Part shown: in pieces, positions 43,145 through 51,203 of the stretch
How the letters are laid out: the number at the start of each line of letters is the position of its first letter
Position numbering within the stretch: the stretch's first letter is position 1
NCBI GenBank assembly: GCA_016935555.1
Contig: JAFGQR010000153.1
Coordinates: 1 to 63,470, forward strand
Reading direction: 5' to 3'
Source of the DNA: Verrucomicrobiota bacterium
GTDB lineage: Bacteria; Verrucomicrobiota; Verrucomicrobiia; Limisphaerales; JAFGQR01
DNA: 63,470 bases
Notes under the pieces: generated by a model
Told to the model about the DNA's origin: nothing
Seen by the model: the letters and a program-made list of their open reading frames with translations, nothing else
Databases searched by the model: none
Position numbers and translations under genes: made by a program

Positions 43145-46018
43145 ATGACCCCCGACAGAGCGCAACGCTTCAGACTGGCCTGGCTGGCGGCTTTTGCCGC
43201 CGGTTCGATCAACGCCCAGGTTGTCGCGCAGGATCGGTTGGACACGGGTTCCCATCCCGGCACCGCCGACTTGGCCAGCCGCACCACCCACCTGGCGACG
43301 TTCCCCACCGGCGATCCCAGCGCCGTCACCGGCCGGGTCTTCGAGTTCGCCACCGCATACGGCGGCCACCCGGATTCCCACGCGGACGAAATGACGGCTC
43401 GCATCACGGCCGCACCGCCGCCAACCACCCACGCCATCGTCCGCATTAGCGGCACTTACCCACACCTCGCCGTGTTCAGCGACGCCGGCGAATGCGGCAT
43501 CGGGGCCGTCGCGCCCTGGGCCGGCCGGCTCTGGTTTCTCACCTACCCGCCCCACGCGCCCAACGGCAGTTCGGACCGGTTGTGGATGGTGGACTCGAAC
43601 CTGGCGCTGACGCCGCATCCGTCGAGTGTGGGGGGCACGCACGCCGCGCGCATGATCCACCGCGAAAGCCAACAGCTCATCATGGGTCCTTACTGGATCA
43701 ACGCCACCGGCGGTGTCCGCGCGGTGTCGCCCGCCCTCATGCCGGGCCGGCTGACCGGCGCGGCGCGCCACCTGACCCACCCCGCGCAGAAGGTCTACAT
43801 GGCGACGATGGAAGAGGGATTCTACGAAGTCGACGTCCACACCCTCGCGGTCACCGTGTTGAAGCCGGACGCCCAAGCCCAGACCAGCGTTGCCGGCCGG
43901 ATCCTCCCGGGCAGCCATGGCAAAGGGTTGTATTCCAGCCAGGGCCGCCTGGTCTACGCCAACAACGGCGAACCAGGCTGGTCCCCGGGCGCCGACGGCG
44001 CCGGGTTCAACGGGCCTGCCGGTCTCCTAACCGAAATCCGCGGCACGGATTTCACCAACGCCTGGGCAGCGGTCGCGCGCACCCCGTTCACCGAAGTCAC
44101 CGGCCCGGGCGGCCTGGAGGGGCCCGCGGGCGGCGACGAGCCCATTTGGGCCTCGGGTTGGGACAAGCGCTCGGTGCTCCTCAAGCTGCTCGAACATGGC
44201 GCGTGGCGCACGTTCCGCCTCCCGAAAGCCAGCTTCACCCACGATGCCTTCCACGGCTGGTTCACCGAATGGCCGCGCATTCGCGAGATCCTCCCCGGCC
44301 AACTGCTCATGCACATGCACGGCATGTTCTACGATTTCCCCAAAACCTTCGCCGCCGCCCGCACCGCTGGCATCACCCCGCGCTGCACCTACTTGAAAAT
44401 GCCCGTCGACTACTGCGTGTGGAACGGATACCTCGTCATGGGACGCGACGACGCTTCCACCACCGGCGGCAATCGCTGGGCCGGCCAGTCGCATTCGGCC
44501 CCCTGGTTCGGCCAGCTCGCCGACCTCGACCGCTGGGGCGCTCCCGCCGGGTTCGGCGGCCCCTGGCTTGACGACGACGTGGCAGCCCAGACTCCGAGCG
44601 ACCCGTTTCTGATCGCCGGATTCACCCGCCGCGTCCTGCACGTGACGCACACCACCGAAGCGCCGCTGACTGTGGAAGTGCAGGTCGATCCCGATGGGGC
44701 GGACCAATGGGTCTGCTGGACCAACCTCACCGTCGCCCCGCGGGGCTACGCATGGTGCCTCCTGCCCGCCCCGTTGCAGGCGCCATGGATCCGTCTCGTC
44801 CCCGATCGGCAGGCCACCGGCGTCTCCGCCTGGTTCCACCTGGGCAATCCCCCCACACCGCCCGACCCCGCCTTGTTCGCAGGCCTGATGGACCTCGGCC
44901 GGACCGGCGGCGGCAGCGACGGCATCCTTCGGCCGCAGAGCGGCGACGCGCGCACCCTTCAATTCGCCGCAAACCTTTACGACACCAATCGCCGGATGAC
45001 CGCGACGGCTTACTACGAGATCGGAGACGCCCTGTGCCTGACGCGGCGGACCAACGCGACCGCCGAAGCCGCGTTGCGCGCCACCTATGGCTTGTCCCAG
45101 CCCGACTTCACCGTCGACCCCGCGTCGGTCGTCGTCACCGAAGGCACCCAGCGCTTCCGCCTGCCCAGGAACAACGCCGCTTACGACCAGGCATGGCCCT
45201 CAGGCTGGCCGCGCGGCAAACGCGAAGTCGTCACCGAACGCGACCTCTTCCACGCGCACGGCACCTTCTACGAACTGCCCAAAAGCGCCTCGGGCGGTTT
45301 CCGTCGCATCCGGCCGGTGGCCACCCACCACTGGCACCTCAGCGACTTCGCGTCCTGGCGGGGCATGCTGGTGATTGCCGGCCTTGCGGCCACCAACACC
45401 CATTCCCCACACGTCTTTCGTTCCGACGACGGCAGGGCGGCCCTTTGGTTTGGCGACGTCGACGACCTTTGGCGGCTGGGAGTGCCCGCGGGCGTCGGCG
45501 GCCCCTGGAACCACACCCCCGTGACCGCTCACGTGCCGAGCGACCCCTATCTCATGTGCGGTTACGATGACAAAATCCTCGAATTGTCCCACACGGCTCT
45601 CCAGCCCGTCACGTTCACCGTGGAGGTGGATGTTGCCGCCTGCGCCACGTGGCGCACCTATGCCCGCTTCACCGTCCAGCCCGGCCAGACCCTCAAGCAC
45701 CTCTTCCCGGAAGGTTACTCCGCCCATTGGGTCCGCCTCCAAACCGATGCCAGCGCGACCGCTTCCGCCATCTTCACCTACGGCCCCGGGGCCCCAAACA
45801 TCGCCCGCCTCGAGCGCCTCGCCGACGGCCCCGTCCGGCTCACCTTCACGGGGCCTCCAGGCCAGAACTACACCGTTCGCGCCACCACAAACCTCATGAC
45901 CGCAATGGCGTCCTGGGAAGCGCTGGCTTCGGGCACATTTGGCTCGGCTGCGGCCACATTTGACGATCTTCACGCGGCCACGTGGCCCCAACGGTTCTAC
46001 GTGCTCACCCTTCCGTAA
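43145..46018 (+). CDS. Large exported protein with a tandemly duplicated domain, function unknown
   Basis: Predicted 957-residue protein; ATG 43145 starts a signal peptide ([17 protein letters not shown]). The N-terminal 350 residues look propeller-like ([47 protein letters not shown]). Two homologous segments of about 220 residues then share FHAHG/MHMHG-(T/M)-FY-(E/D)-(L/F)-PK, a TY/TH..Y/W aromatic strip, [23 protein letters not shown] or [30 protein letters not shown] and a C-terminal beta domain ([13 protein letters not shown] / [11 protein letters not shown]). The end is a short [20 protein letters not shown] module common in Verrucomicrobia. I do not recognise the duplicated family. Confidence 0.7.
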   Translation: MTPDRAQRFRLAWLAAFAAGSINAQVVAQDRLDTGSHPGTADLASRTTHLATFPTGDPSAVTGRVFEFATAYGGHPDSHADEMTARITAAPPPTTHAIVRISGTYPHLAVFSDAGECGIGAVAPWAGRLWFLTYPPHAPNGSSDRLWMVDSNLALTPHPSSVGGTHAARMIHRESQQLIMGPYWINATGGVRAVSPALMPGRLTGAARHLTHPAQKVYMATMEEGFYEVDVHTLAVTVLKPDAQAQTSVAGRILPGSHGKGLYSSQGRLVYANNGEPGWSPGADGAGFNGPAGLLTEIRGTDFTNAWAAVARTPFTEVTGPGGLEGPAGGDEPIWASGWDKRSVLLKLLEHGAWRTFRLPKASFTHDAFHGWFTEWPRIREILPGQLLMHMHGMFYDFPKTFAAARTAGITPRCTYLKMPVDYCVWNGYLVMGRDDASTTGGNRWAGQSHSAPWFGQLADLDRWGAPAGFGGPWLDDDVAAQTPSDPFLIAGFTRRVLHVTHTTEAPLTVEVQVDPDGADQWVCWTNLTVAPRGYAWCLLPAPLQAPWIRLVPDRQATGVSAWFHLGNPPTPPDPALFAGLMDLGRTGGGSDGILRPQSGDARTLQFAANLYDTNRRMTATAYYEIGDALCLTRRTNATAEAALRATYGLSQPDFTVDPASVVVTEGTQRFRLPRNNAAYDQAWPSGWPRGKREVVTERDLFHAHGTFYELPKSASGGFRRIRPVATHHWHLSDFASWRGMLVIAGLAATNTHSPHVFRSDDGRAALWFGDVDDLWRLGVPAGVGGPWNHTPVTAHVPSDPYLMCGYDDKILELSHTALQPVTFTVEVDVAACATWRTYARFTVQPGQTLKHLFPEGYSAHWVRLQTDASATASAIFTYGPGAPNIARLERLADGPVRLTFTGPPGQNYTVRATTNLMTAMASWEALASGTFGSAAATFDDLHAATWPQRFYVLTLP

Positions 46019-46047
46019 CACCCCAAGGAGTGCCGCAGCTCGTCCCG

Positions 46048-46068
46048 GGGCGTTATCGGGTAACGCCC
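46048..46068 (+). terminator. Hairpin after the exported duplicated-domain protein
   Basis: A perfect 8-bp stem GGGCGTTA/TAACGCCC with loop TCGGG lies 30 bp after the stop. There is no U-tract. It is a plausible terminator separating the gene from the integrase gene. Confidence 0.55.
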
Positions 46069-46150
46069 TGATTGTGCCTGAATGCCCCATATTACGCGGA
46101 AAGCTCAAATTCCGTTGATACTTGCCTACGTATTGACTACGTTTTCACAC

Positions 46151-47239
46151 ATGAAACGAAGGCACCGCAGGATCGAAACTGTCCGCGACGGCAATGTGCG
46201 CGTTAAGATTTACCGACGGACGCGCACGGTCGCCGGCAATGCTTACCCCACATTTGAGGTCTGCGATTACACAAGCGGTGAACGCAAACTACGCAGCTTC
46301 GCCGATCATCAAGCCGCGCGGAAAGAAGCGCGCCGGATCGCTCAGTTGCTGGCTAAGGGTGATGCCATGGCGGCGGCGCTGTCCGGTCGGGAAGCGGCGG
46401 TTTTTGGTCGCTGCCTCGAACTACTGCGCAGCGTAGGCGACCCACCAGAACTGGCCTGTGCCCGGTACGCTGAGGCGGTTGGGATCCTGGGTAACGGCAG
46501 CCTGCTCCCCAGCGCGGCACGGTTTTACATAGAGCGCCACCCAGACACGCTGCCGCAAATCACCCTCGCCGATGCGGCCGCCGAGATGATCGAACTGCGG
46601 CGGAAAGCCAAGGCAAGCGAGCCTTACCTGGCTGATCTGCGCTGTCGCACCTCTCGTTTCATCAAAGTCTTTCCAGATCACCCCGCCAGCCTCACCACCG
46701 AAGATTGCCAGCGTTATCTGGATGGGTTGGAGGGCACCACCGGAACCAAGAATGCGCATCGACAAATCCTGTGGCGCTTGTTTGCTTACTGCGACAGCCG
46801 CGGATACATCGCGCGAGGAACAAATCCAGTTGCGGGCACCCAAGTGTTCACGGGGAAGCACCAAGACACGATCGAGGTCTGGGCCCCTGAGCAAATGGCG
46901 AAACTGCTTGCCGCTGCCGATCACGCGTATTTGCCGGCGCTGGCCATTGGTGCATTTGCGGGATTGCGCACTAGCGAGATCCTCGCGCTGGACTGGCGCG
47001 ACGTCCGCTTGGCGGATCGCACGATTAAGGTGGTCCATCGAAAAGCGCGCTGCGCGGGAACTCGACTGGCACCAATCACTGACAATCTATTTGCGTGGCT
47101 ATCTGTACTCGCGAAGAAGACTGGACCCGTCTGGCCGCGTGGTCGGGAATGGAAGGAGCGCGAGCGCACCATCACCGCGGCACAGAATGCCACCGCCGCG
47201 GCCGCGGGCTTGCTCCCTTGGCGACACAACGGGCTGAGG
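46151..47239 (+). pseudogene. Tyrosine integrase, N-terminal and core part (split by RIT element)
   Basis: The first part of a phage-type tyrosine recombinase: an Arm/SAM-like N-terminus (RFYIERHPDTLPQITLADAAAEM.., typical core-binding domain) and the catalytic domain up to box I (LAIGAFAGLRTSEILALDWRDV, catalytic Arg) and the beginning of box II (WRHNGLR). At 47240 the sequence enters the left inverted repeat of the inserted element, and the frame then stops at 47272 after an unrelated tail. The missing part is found at 50676-50876. Start 46151 (MKRRHRR) was chosen; ATG 46082 is possible. The integrase presumably once mobilised a genomic island; as it stands it lacks the second His and the Tyr. 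Confidence 0.85.
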
Positions 47240-47294
47240 CAACATGCCGGGTGCCGGATTATGCCGAGTTGAACCGGCTGATCCCGCAAAAACC
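47240..47294 (+). repeat. Left 55-bp terminal inverted repeat of the RIT element
   Basis: Exact inverse of 50596-50650 over 55 bases. It contains the core TTATGCCGAG (47259-47268). An 11-bp inverted partner of ATGCCGAGTTG (47261-47271) lies just inside at 47322-47332 (CAACTCGGCAT), probably a subterminal recombinase-binding site. Confidence 0.95.
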
Positions 47295-47334
47295 GCGGGA
47301 ATCCGGCTATTCGGAGCCGGCCAACTCGGCATTT

Positions 47335-48333
47335 TCAGAGGCTCTGGAGAAAGGCCAGGAGGCGATCACCGGGCCGGTAACGTCGTGAGTTTCGCGTGAA
47401 GGCGTGAGTTTTGGCTAAAGCCTTCTCTTTGATTTCCAGATTGGCGTGCACGTAGACCTGGATTGTATCCAAGGTTTCGTGGCCCAACCAGAGCGCGATG
47501 ACCGACCGATCCACACCGGCTTGTAGCAACTCCATCGCGAGCGAGTGGCGAAGCACGTGCGGGGAGATCCGTTTACCCTGCAAGGAGGGGCAGTGCGTGC
47601 GCGCAACGGCCGCGTGCTTGGCGAGCAGGTACTCGACCCCATCCCTACTCAGCCGATGACCACGGGCATTGGGAAAGAGCGGCTCGGTGGGCTGCCCGTG
47701 CCGTTCTGGCAACCAGACCCGCAACGCCGCCACCGCATCTTTGCGCAAGGGTGTGCAACGTTCCTTCCGTCCTTTTCCGGTACAGCGCACATGCGCTCCC
47801 GTGCCGAACTCAACGTCTTGACAGCACAGACCGACCAACTCTGAAACGCGCAACCCGGTTTGCGCCGCCACCAACAAGAGGGTCCAGTCGCGACGTCCGG
47901 TCCAAGTCGCCTGATCCGGTGCGGCCAAGAGGGCCTGGACTTCCGTCCGGGTGAGGAAATCCACCGGTTTGGTTTTGTAGCGTTTGCCTGGAATCGCCAA
48001 GACCCGCTGGGCCAAAGCGCTCAGTCCAGGTTCCTGCAAGGCCACATAGCCGAAGAAGGAATGGATCGCGGCGAGCCGCACGTTGCGGCTGCGGGGCGTG
48101 TTCCCGCGGTCTTGTTCCAAGTAGTCCAGGAACCGACCGAGGAAGGAAGGCGTCAGATCATCGACGGCCAGGGTCGTGGGCGGCTTGCGCAATACCCTTT
48201 GCGCAAAGCCCAGCAACAGGCGAAAGGTATCCCGGTGGCTGGCCACTGTGTTCGGGCTGGCATTGCGTTGTCGCATCAGCCGATCGGTGAAGTACGCTTG
48301 CAACAACTCGGAGAACGTGGCGCACGTTTTCAC
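47335..48333 (-). CDS. ritC: RIT tyrosine recombinase C
   Basis: Predicted 332-residue tyrosine recombinase, last gene of the trio. The SAM-like core-binding domain (1-110) is followed by the catalytic domain with R162 (TGLRVSEL), H259 and R262 (PHVLRHSLA), H285 (WLGHETLDT) and the nucleophile Y294 (IQVYVHANLE). All active-site residues are present. Its ATG overlaps the stop of ritB by 4 bp. Its role with the other two in transposing RIT elements is established only as a trio; individual roles are not known. Confidence 0.9.
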   Translation of the reverse strand: MKTCATFSELLQAYFTDRLMRQRNASPNTVASHRDTFRLLLGFAQRVLRKPPTTLAVDDLTPSFLGRFLDYLEQDRGNTPRSRNVRLAAIHSFFGYVALQEPGLSALAQRVLAIPGKRYKTKPVDFLTRTEVQALLAAPDQATWTGRRDWTLLLVAAQTGLRVSELVGLCCQDVEFGTGAHVRCTGKGRKERCTPLRKDAVAALRVWLPERHGQPTEPLFPNARGHRLSRDGVEYLLAKHAAVARTHCPSLQGKRISPHVLRHSLAMELLQAGVDRSVIALWLGHETLDTIQVYVHANLEIKEKALAKTHAFTRNSRRYRPGDRLLAFLQSL

Positions 48334-49265
48334 GAACGGTGCCCTCCTTCATGCCGTTGCCAACGGCGGGTGGCGAGTTGCAGTAACTCGGGAGTGGCGG
48401 ACACATACCAATAGGTGTCGTTCACATGACAGTGGCCGAGATAGGTGGCCAACTCGGGCAGATGGGCGTCCACGTCCTGATTGCTGCGGTACCACTGCAC
48501 GAGGGTCCGGATGCTGAAGCGGTGCCGTAGGTCATGAAGCCGGGGGCCGTGACGGTCGGTGGGTTGGCGCAAACCAATCTGGCGGGAGACTTTGATGAAC
48601 CACTGGCGCACAGTCCCGTCCTTCAAGGCACCGCCCTGTTCGGAGATAAAGAAGCGTGGGCTCTGGGGCCGAGGGCACAGACGATCGCGCAGACGCTCAT
48701 AGCGCCGCAAGGCTTGGTTGGTCGAGGGATGGAGGGGAACCAGTCTTGGTTTGTTCCCTTTGGTCTGCCTTACGGTCAGCAGGGCTTGCGTTAGATCGAC
48801 GTCGGCGCGGTCCAGGCCCAGGGCTTCGCCGACGCGCAGGCCGGTCGCTGCCAGCAAGCCAAACAGGGTGGCGTAGGTGGGACCGCGGAGCGCTTGAGGC
48901 GAAGTCAGTTTTTGGGCGGCCGCAATCAAGTGGCGAACTTCCTGGTCGGTATACAGGTAGGGAGGCTTACGCCGATAACGATGGGGCAGGAGTCCGGGGG
49001 CCGGGACTTCCGTGCGCGCATCGATTGCGGTCAGGTACCGAGCAAAACGGCGTACCCTCCCCAGCCGGGCGGCCCAGCAAGCCGGTTGACAGCCCGTGGG
49101 TTGCGTGGCCCACCGTAACGCGAGTTGGGTGGTGATGAAGGATACTTTCTGCTGGCGGGCAAAGCGCACGAATTGGCGCAGCGAGCAGGCCGTATCATCC
49201 AGCTTGAATCCGAGATTACGACGCAACTGCAAGTACTGCTGGAGGTGCGTGCTGAGGGTTTTCAC
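48330..49265 (-). CDS. ritB: RIT tyrosine recombinase B
   Basis: Predicted 311-residue tyrosine recombinase, middle gene of the trio. Catalytic residues: R144 (TGLRVGEAL), H244 and R247 (LHDLRHRFS), H278 (YLGHCHVND) and Tyr at 285-287 (TYWYVSATPELL). It overlaps ritA by 4 bp at its start and ritC by 4 bp at its end, so all three are translationally coupled. Confidence 0.9.
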   Translation of the reverse strand: MKTLSTHLQQYLQLRRNLGFKLDDTACSLRQFVRFARQQKVSFITTQLALRWATQPTGCQPACWAARLGRVRRFARYLTAIDARTEVPAPGLLPHRYRRKPPYLYTDQEVRHLIAAAQKLTSPQALRGPTYATLFGLLAATGLRVGEALGLDRADVDLTQALLTVRQTKGNKPRLVPLHPSTNQALRRYERLRDRLCPRPQSPRFFISEQGGALKDGTVRQWFIKVSRQIGLRQPTDRHGPRLHDLRHRFSIRTLVQWYRSNQDVDAHLPELATYLGHCHVNDTYWYVSATPELLQLATRRWQRHEGGHRS

Positions 49266-50500
49266 CGCCCACCTCCTGGCCAGGGCTGAGCCAGCTTCCG
49301 CAAAGCCTCCAGATCAACCTTGGCGTAAAGCTCGGTCGTCTGGGGCTGTTGATGCCGGAGGACCTGACCGATTTGGGTTAAGGACGTTCCACACCGAAGC
49401 ATGCGTGTCGCCAGCGAATGGCGTAGCACGTGGGCCCCACGGTGCGGAGGATCCAGGTGCGCCCGGGTGAGGGCACGGTCAACAATGCCATCGACAGTGG
49501 CCGGACCAAAGAACCCTTGCCAAGGGGCCTTGGCCCGGAGGAACACACGTCGTGAGCCACACCGTGGCCGTCCCTCTTTGAGGTAGGAGGCCAACGCTCG
49601 ACCGACATCGGCGGGCAAAGGCAATCGATCGATGCGTGCGCTTTTGCCCTGGATCCGGAGTTCTCCGGCTTCCCAGTTGATGTCCTCCAGCTTCAACTCC
49701 ACGACTTCGCCAGCCCGTAATCCCAGTCGGGCCAGGAGCATCAGCACCGCGTAATCTCGTTGGCCGGCGGGACAACCTCGGTCGCAGTGACGCAAGAGCT
49801 GCTCGACCTGATTGGGTTCGAGAAACTGAGGAAGTGCGCCGCGGAGAGGACAAGCGACGCTGGGAACCGCGGCGGCCAGATTGGTGGTCAGTTGCCCGGT
49901 TTGATACAGATGCCCCAAGAAACTCCGCAATGCGCTGCAGGCCACTTGCACCTGTTTCGGGATCCAACCGGCCAGATCGTGGAGGATGAAGTTGGAGACA
50001 TCGTGGGAGCGGAGCGCGTCCATCCGGAGTTTTCTCCGTCCGAACCGGCTGACCAGAAAGCCCCGAACGACGGGCAGGTATTTGCGCAACGTGGGCGGCA
50101 CCAAACCCCGTTCCTGGAGCAGGAAACGAGCATAGTCCTGCTCGACTTGATCCAGCGGACTGTCGAGGGTCGGAGGCGCGACGGTTGGAATCACGCTGGC
50201 TTGGCGTAATTGACACAGCAACCGCGACAGACTCGATGGGTCCGAACTCTGCCAGCGCAGGCGTTTCCATCGATTTCTTAAGAACTCATCGACTCGCTGC
50301 TCGTCGAGTATTTTGACTGGGAGCCGCTTTCGCTCCAGCCATCGGCTTAGGTCGGCGACTAGGCGAAGCTTCAGCCGTCCCGACTGCCGTGAGTAGCCCT
50401 GCTCGGCGAGGAGTCGTGCATAGTCGTCCAAGTAGGGTTCCAGGGGACCGGAGCGCAAGCGCCGTGCAGACTTTGGTTGCGAATAGAAGTGTTCAATCAT
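49262..50500 (-). CDS. ritA: RIT tyrosine recombinase A
   Basis: Predicted 412-residue tyrosine recombinase, first gene of the trio and the longest, as usual in RIT elements. The N-terminal extension (1-110) precedes the SAM-like domain (115-210). The catalytic residues are R262 (LGLRAGEVVEL), H357 and R360 (AHVLRHSLA), H383 (VLRHQQPQTT) and Y392 (TELYAKVD). The gene starts about 95 bp inside the right inverted repeat, so the promoter must lie within 50501-50650. Confidence 0.9.
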   Translation of the reverse strand: MIEHFYSQPKSARRLRSGPLEPYLDDYARLLAEQGYSRQSGRLKLRLVADLSRWLERKRLPVKILDEQRVDEFLRNRWKRLRWQSSDPSSLSRLLCQLRQASVIPTVAPPTLDSPLDQVEQDYARFLLQERGLVPPTLRKYLPVVRGFLVSRFGRRKLRMDALRSHDVSNFILHDLAGWIPKQVQVACSALRSFLGHLYQTGQLTTNLAAAVPSVACPLRGALPQFLEPNQVEQLLRHCDRGCPAGQRDYAVLMLLARLGLRAGEVVELKLEDINWEAGELRIQGKSARIDRLPLPADVGRALASYLKEGRPRCGSRRVFLRAKAPWQGFFGPATVDGIVDRALTRAHLDPPHRGAHVLRHSLATRMLRCGTSLTQIGQVLRHQQPQTTELYAKVDLEALRKLAQPWPGGGR

Positions 50501-50550
50501 GGATGTCCTTTCCTTCGTCTTTGGGTTGAAGAGTCGAAGGAGAATGACAC

Positions 50551-50636
50551 CCGGATTATGCCGAGCGCCAGACGGAGAATCCTTGGGATATCCTAGGTTT
50601 TTGCGGGATCAGCCGGTTCAACTCGGCATAATCCGG
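50551..50636. repeat. Subterminal 15-bp inverted pair at the RIT right end
   Basis: CCGGATTATGCCGAG at 50551-50565 is the exact inverse of CTCGGCATAATCCGG at 50622-50636 inside the terminal repeat. The spacing of about 70 bp and overlap with the likely ritA promoter suggest paired binding sites for a recombinase that could also autoregulate the operon. Confidence 0.65.
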
Positions 50637-50650
50637 CACCCGGCATGTTG
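50596..50650 (-). repeat. Right 55-bp terminal inverted repeat of the RIT element
   Basis: Exact inverse of 47240-47294. It is followed by ACGC and a 20-bp perfect palindrome (50655-50674) that has no counterpart outside the left repeat. Confidence 0.95.
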
Positions 50651-50675
50651 ACGCTTATGCCGAGCTCGGCATAAC

Positions 50676-50876
50676 CGTCATGCCTTTTGCACGTATCGCG
50701 TTGCTGCCACCCAGGACGTGCCGCGCACCGCACTGGAAGCGGGCAATTCGGCGAGCACAATCTTCGCGCACTACCGAGCGCTTGCCACCGAGGCGGAGGG
50801 AAAGGCATGGTTTGCCATCATACCGTCACGTTGCCCCGCTAACCTGATACGGCTGCCTCAGTCAACCAGGCTCTGA
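50676..50876 (+). pseudogene. Tyrosine integrase, C-terminal part (continuation of the split gene)
   Basis: The frame reads HAFCTYRVAATQDVPRTALE, then AGNSASTIFAHYRALATEAEGKAWFAIIPS and stops at 50874-50876. It supplies box II (joined with HNGLR at 47239 to give H-N-G-L-R-H-A-F-C-T-Y-R) and the nucleophile Tyr in FAHYRALAT. No in-frame start precedes it, so it is not separately expressed. Joining the two parts restores a full-length integrase of about 430 residues. Confidence 0.88.
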
Positions 50877-51203
50877 CAGCGGCTGCGATCCCCGGCTCGA
50901 TATTGCGCAAGAGCTACTTGCGTGGATAGTGCGTGGGCGAATCGATGCCCACATCAGAGGCAAGAAGCAGCCAAAGCGCCCGAGTTTTGTCTCTCAGGCG
51001 ACGGCCGCTTTCGCATAGAGAATCGCTTCCTCTTCGAGGAACAGCAAATTGCGCGCCAGGTCCCTGCGGACCGTTCATTATTCTTATGATATTTGTCTTG
51101 TAATGCTGCTCGGGGGGGGTACATGAGGCACAACTCGGATAAGTTGAAGCGATAGAACTAATACTTTATGTAAGAGAGGCACCAAATCACAACTGCAAAG
51201 AGA
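50877..51203. other. Intergenic region after the split integrase
   Basis: About 330 bp with no recognisable gene. The last 120 bp are AT-rich, and TTGAAG (51144-51149) with TATGTA (51167-51172) at a 17-bp spacing is a weak promoter candidate for the next gene. Confidence 0.35.

Larger units (their letters stand above)
47237..50675 (-). mobile_element. RIT (recombinase in trio) transposable element
   Basis: A 3.4-kb element carrying three overlapping tyrosine recombinase genes (412, 311 and 332 residues) in one direction, bounded by perfect 55-bp terminal inverted repeats (47240-47294 and 50596-50650). Three consecutive, translationally coupled tyrosine recombinases with terminal inverted repeats define RIT elements. 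It interrupts an integrase gene: the host frame reads ..HNGLR up to 47239 and resumes HAFCTYRVAATQD from 50676-50679. All three recombinases keep their catalytic residues, so the element looks intact. The exact ends are uncertain by a few bases because the outer 25 bp on the right are not mirrored on the left. Confidence 0.9.

Noticed and set aside
47240..50650. Tn554-type interpretation (tnpA, tnpB, tnpC)
   Set aside because: Tn554 has two tyrosine recombinases plus a small TnpC and lacks long terminal inverted repeats. Here all three are full tyrosine recombinases and the 55-bp inverted repeats are perfect, matching RIT elements.
50880..51110. Minus-strand frames after the integrase resembling a degraded gene
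   Set aside because: Short gene-like stretches with several stops; no recognisable family.
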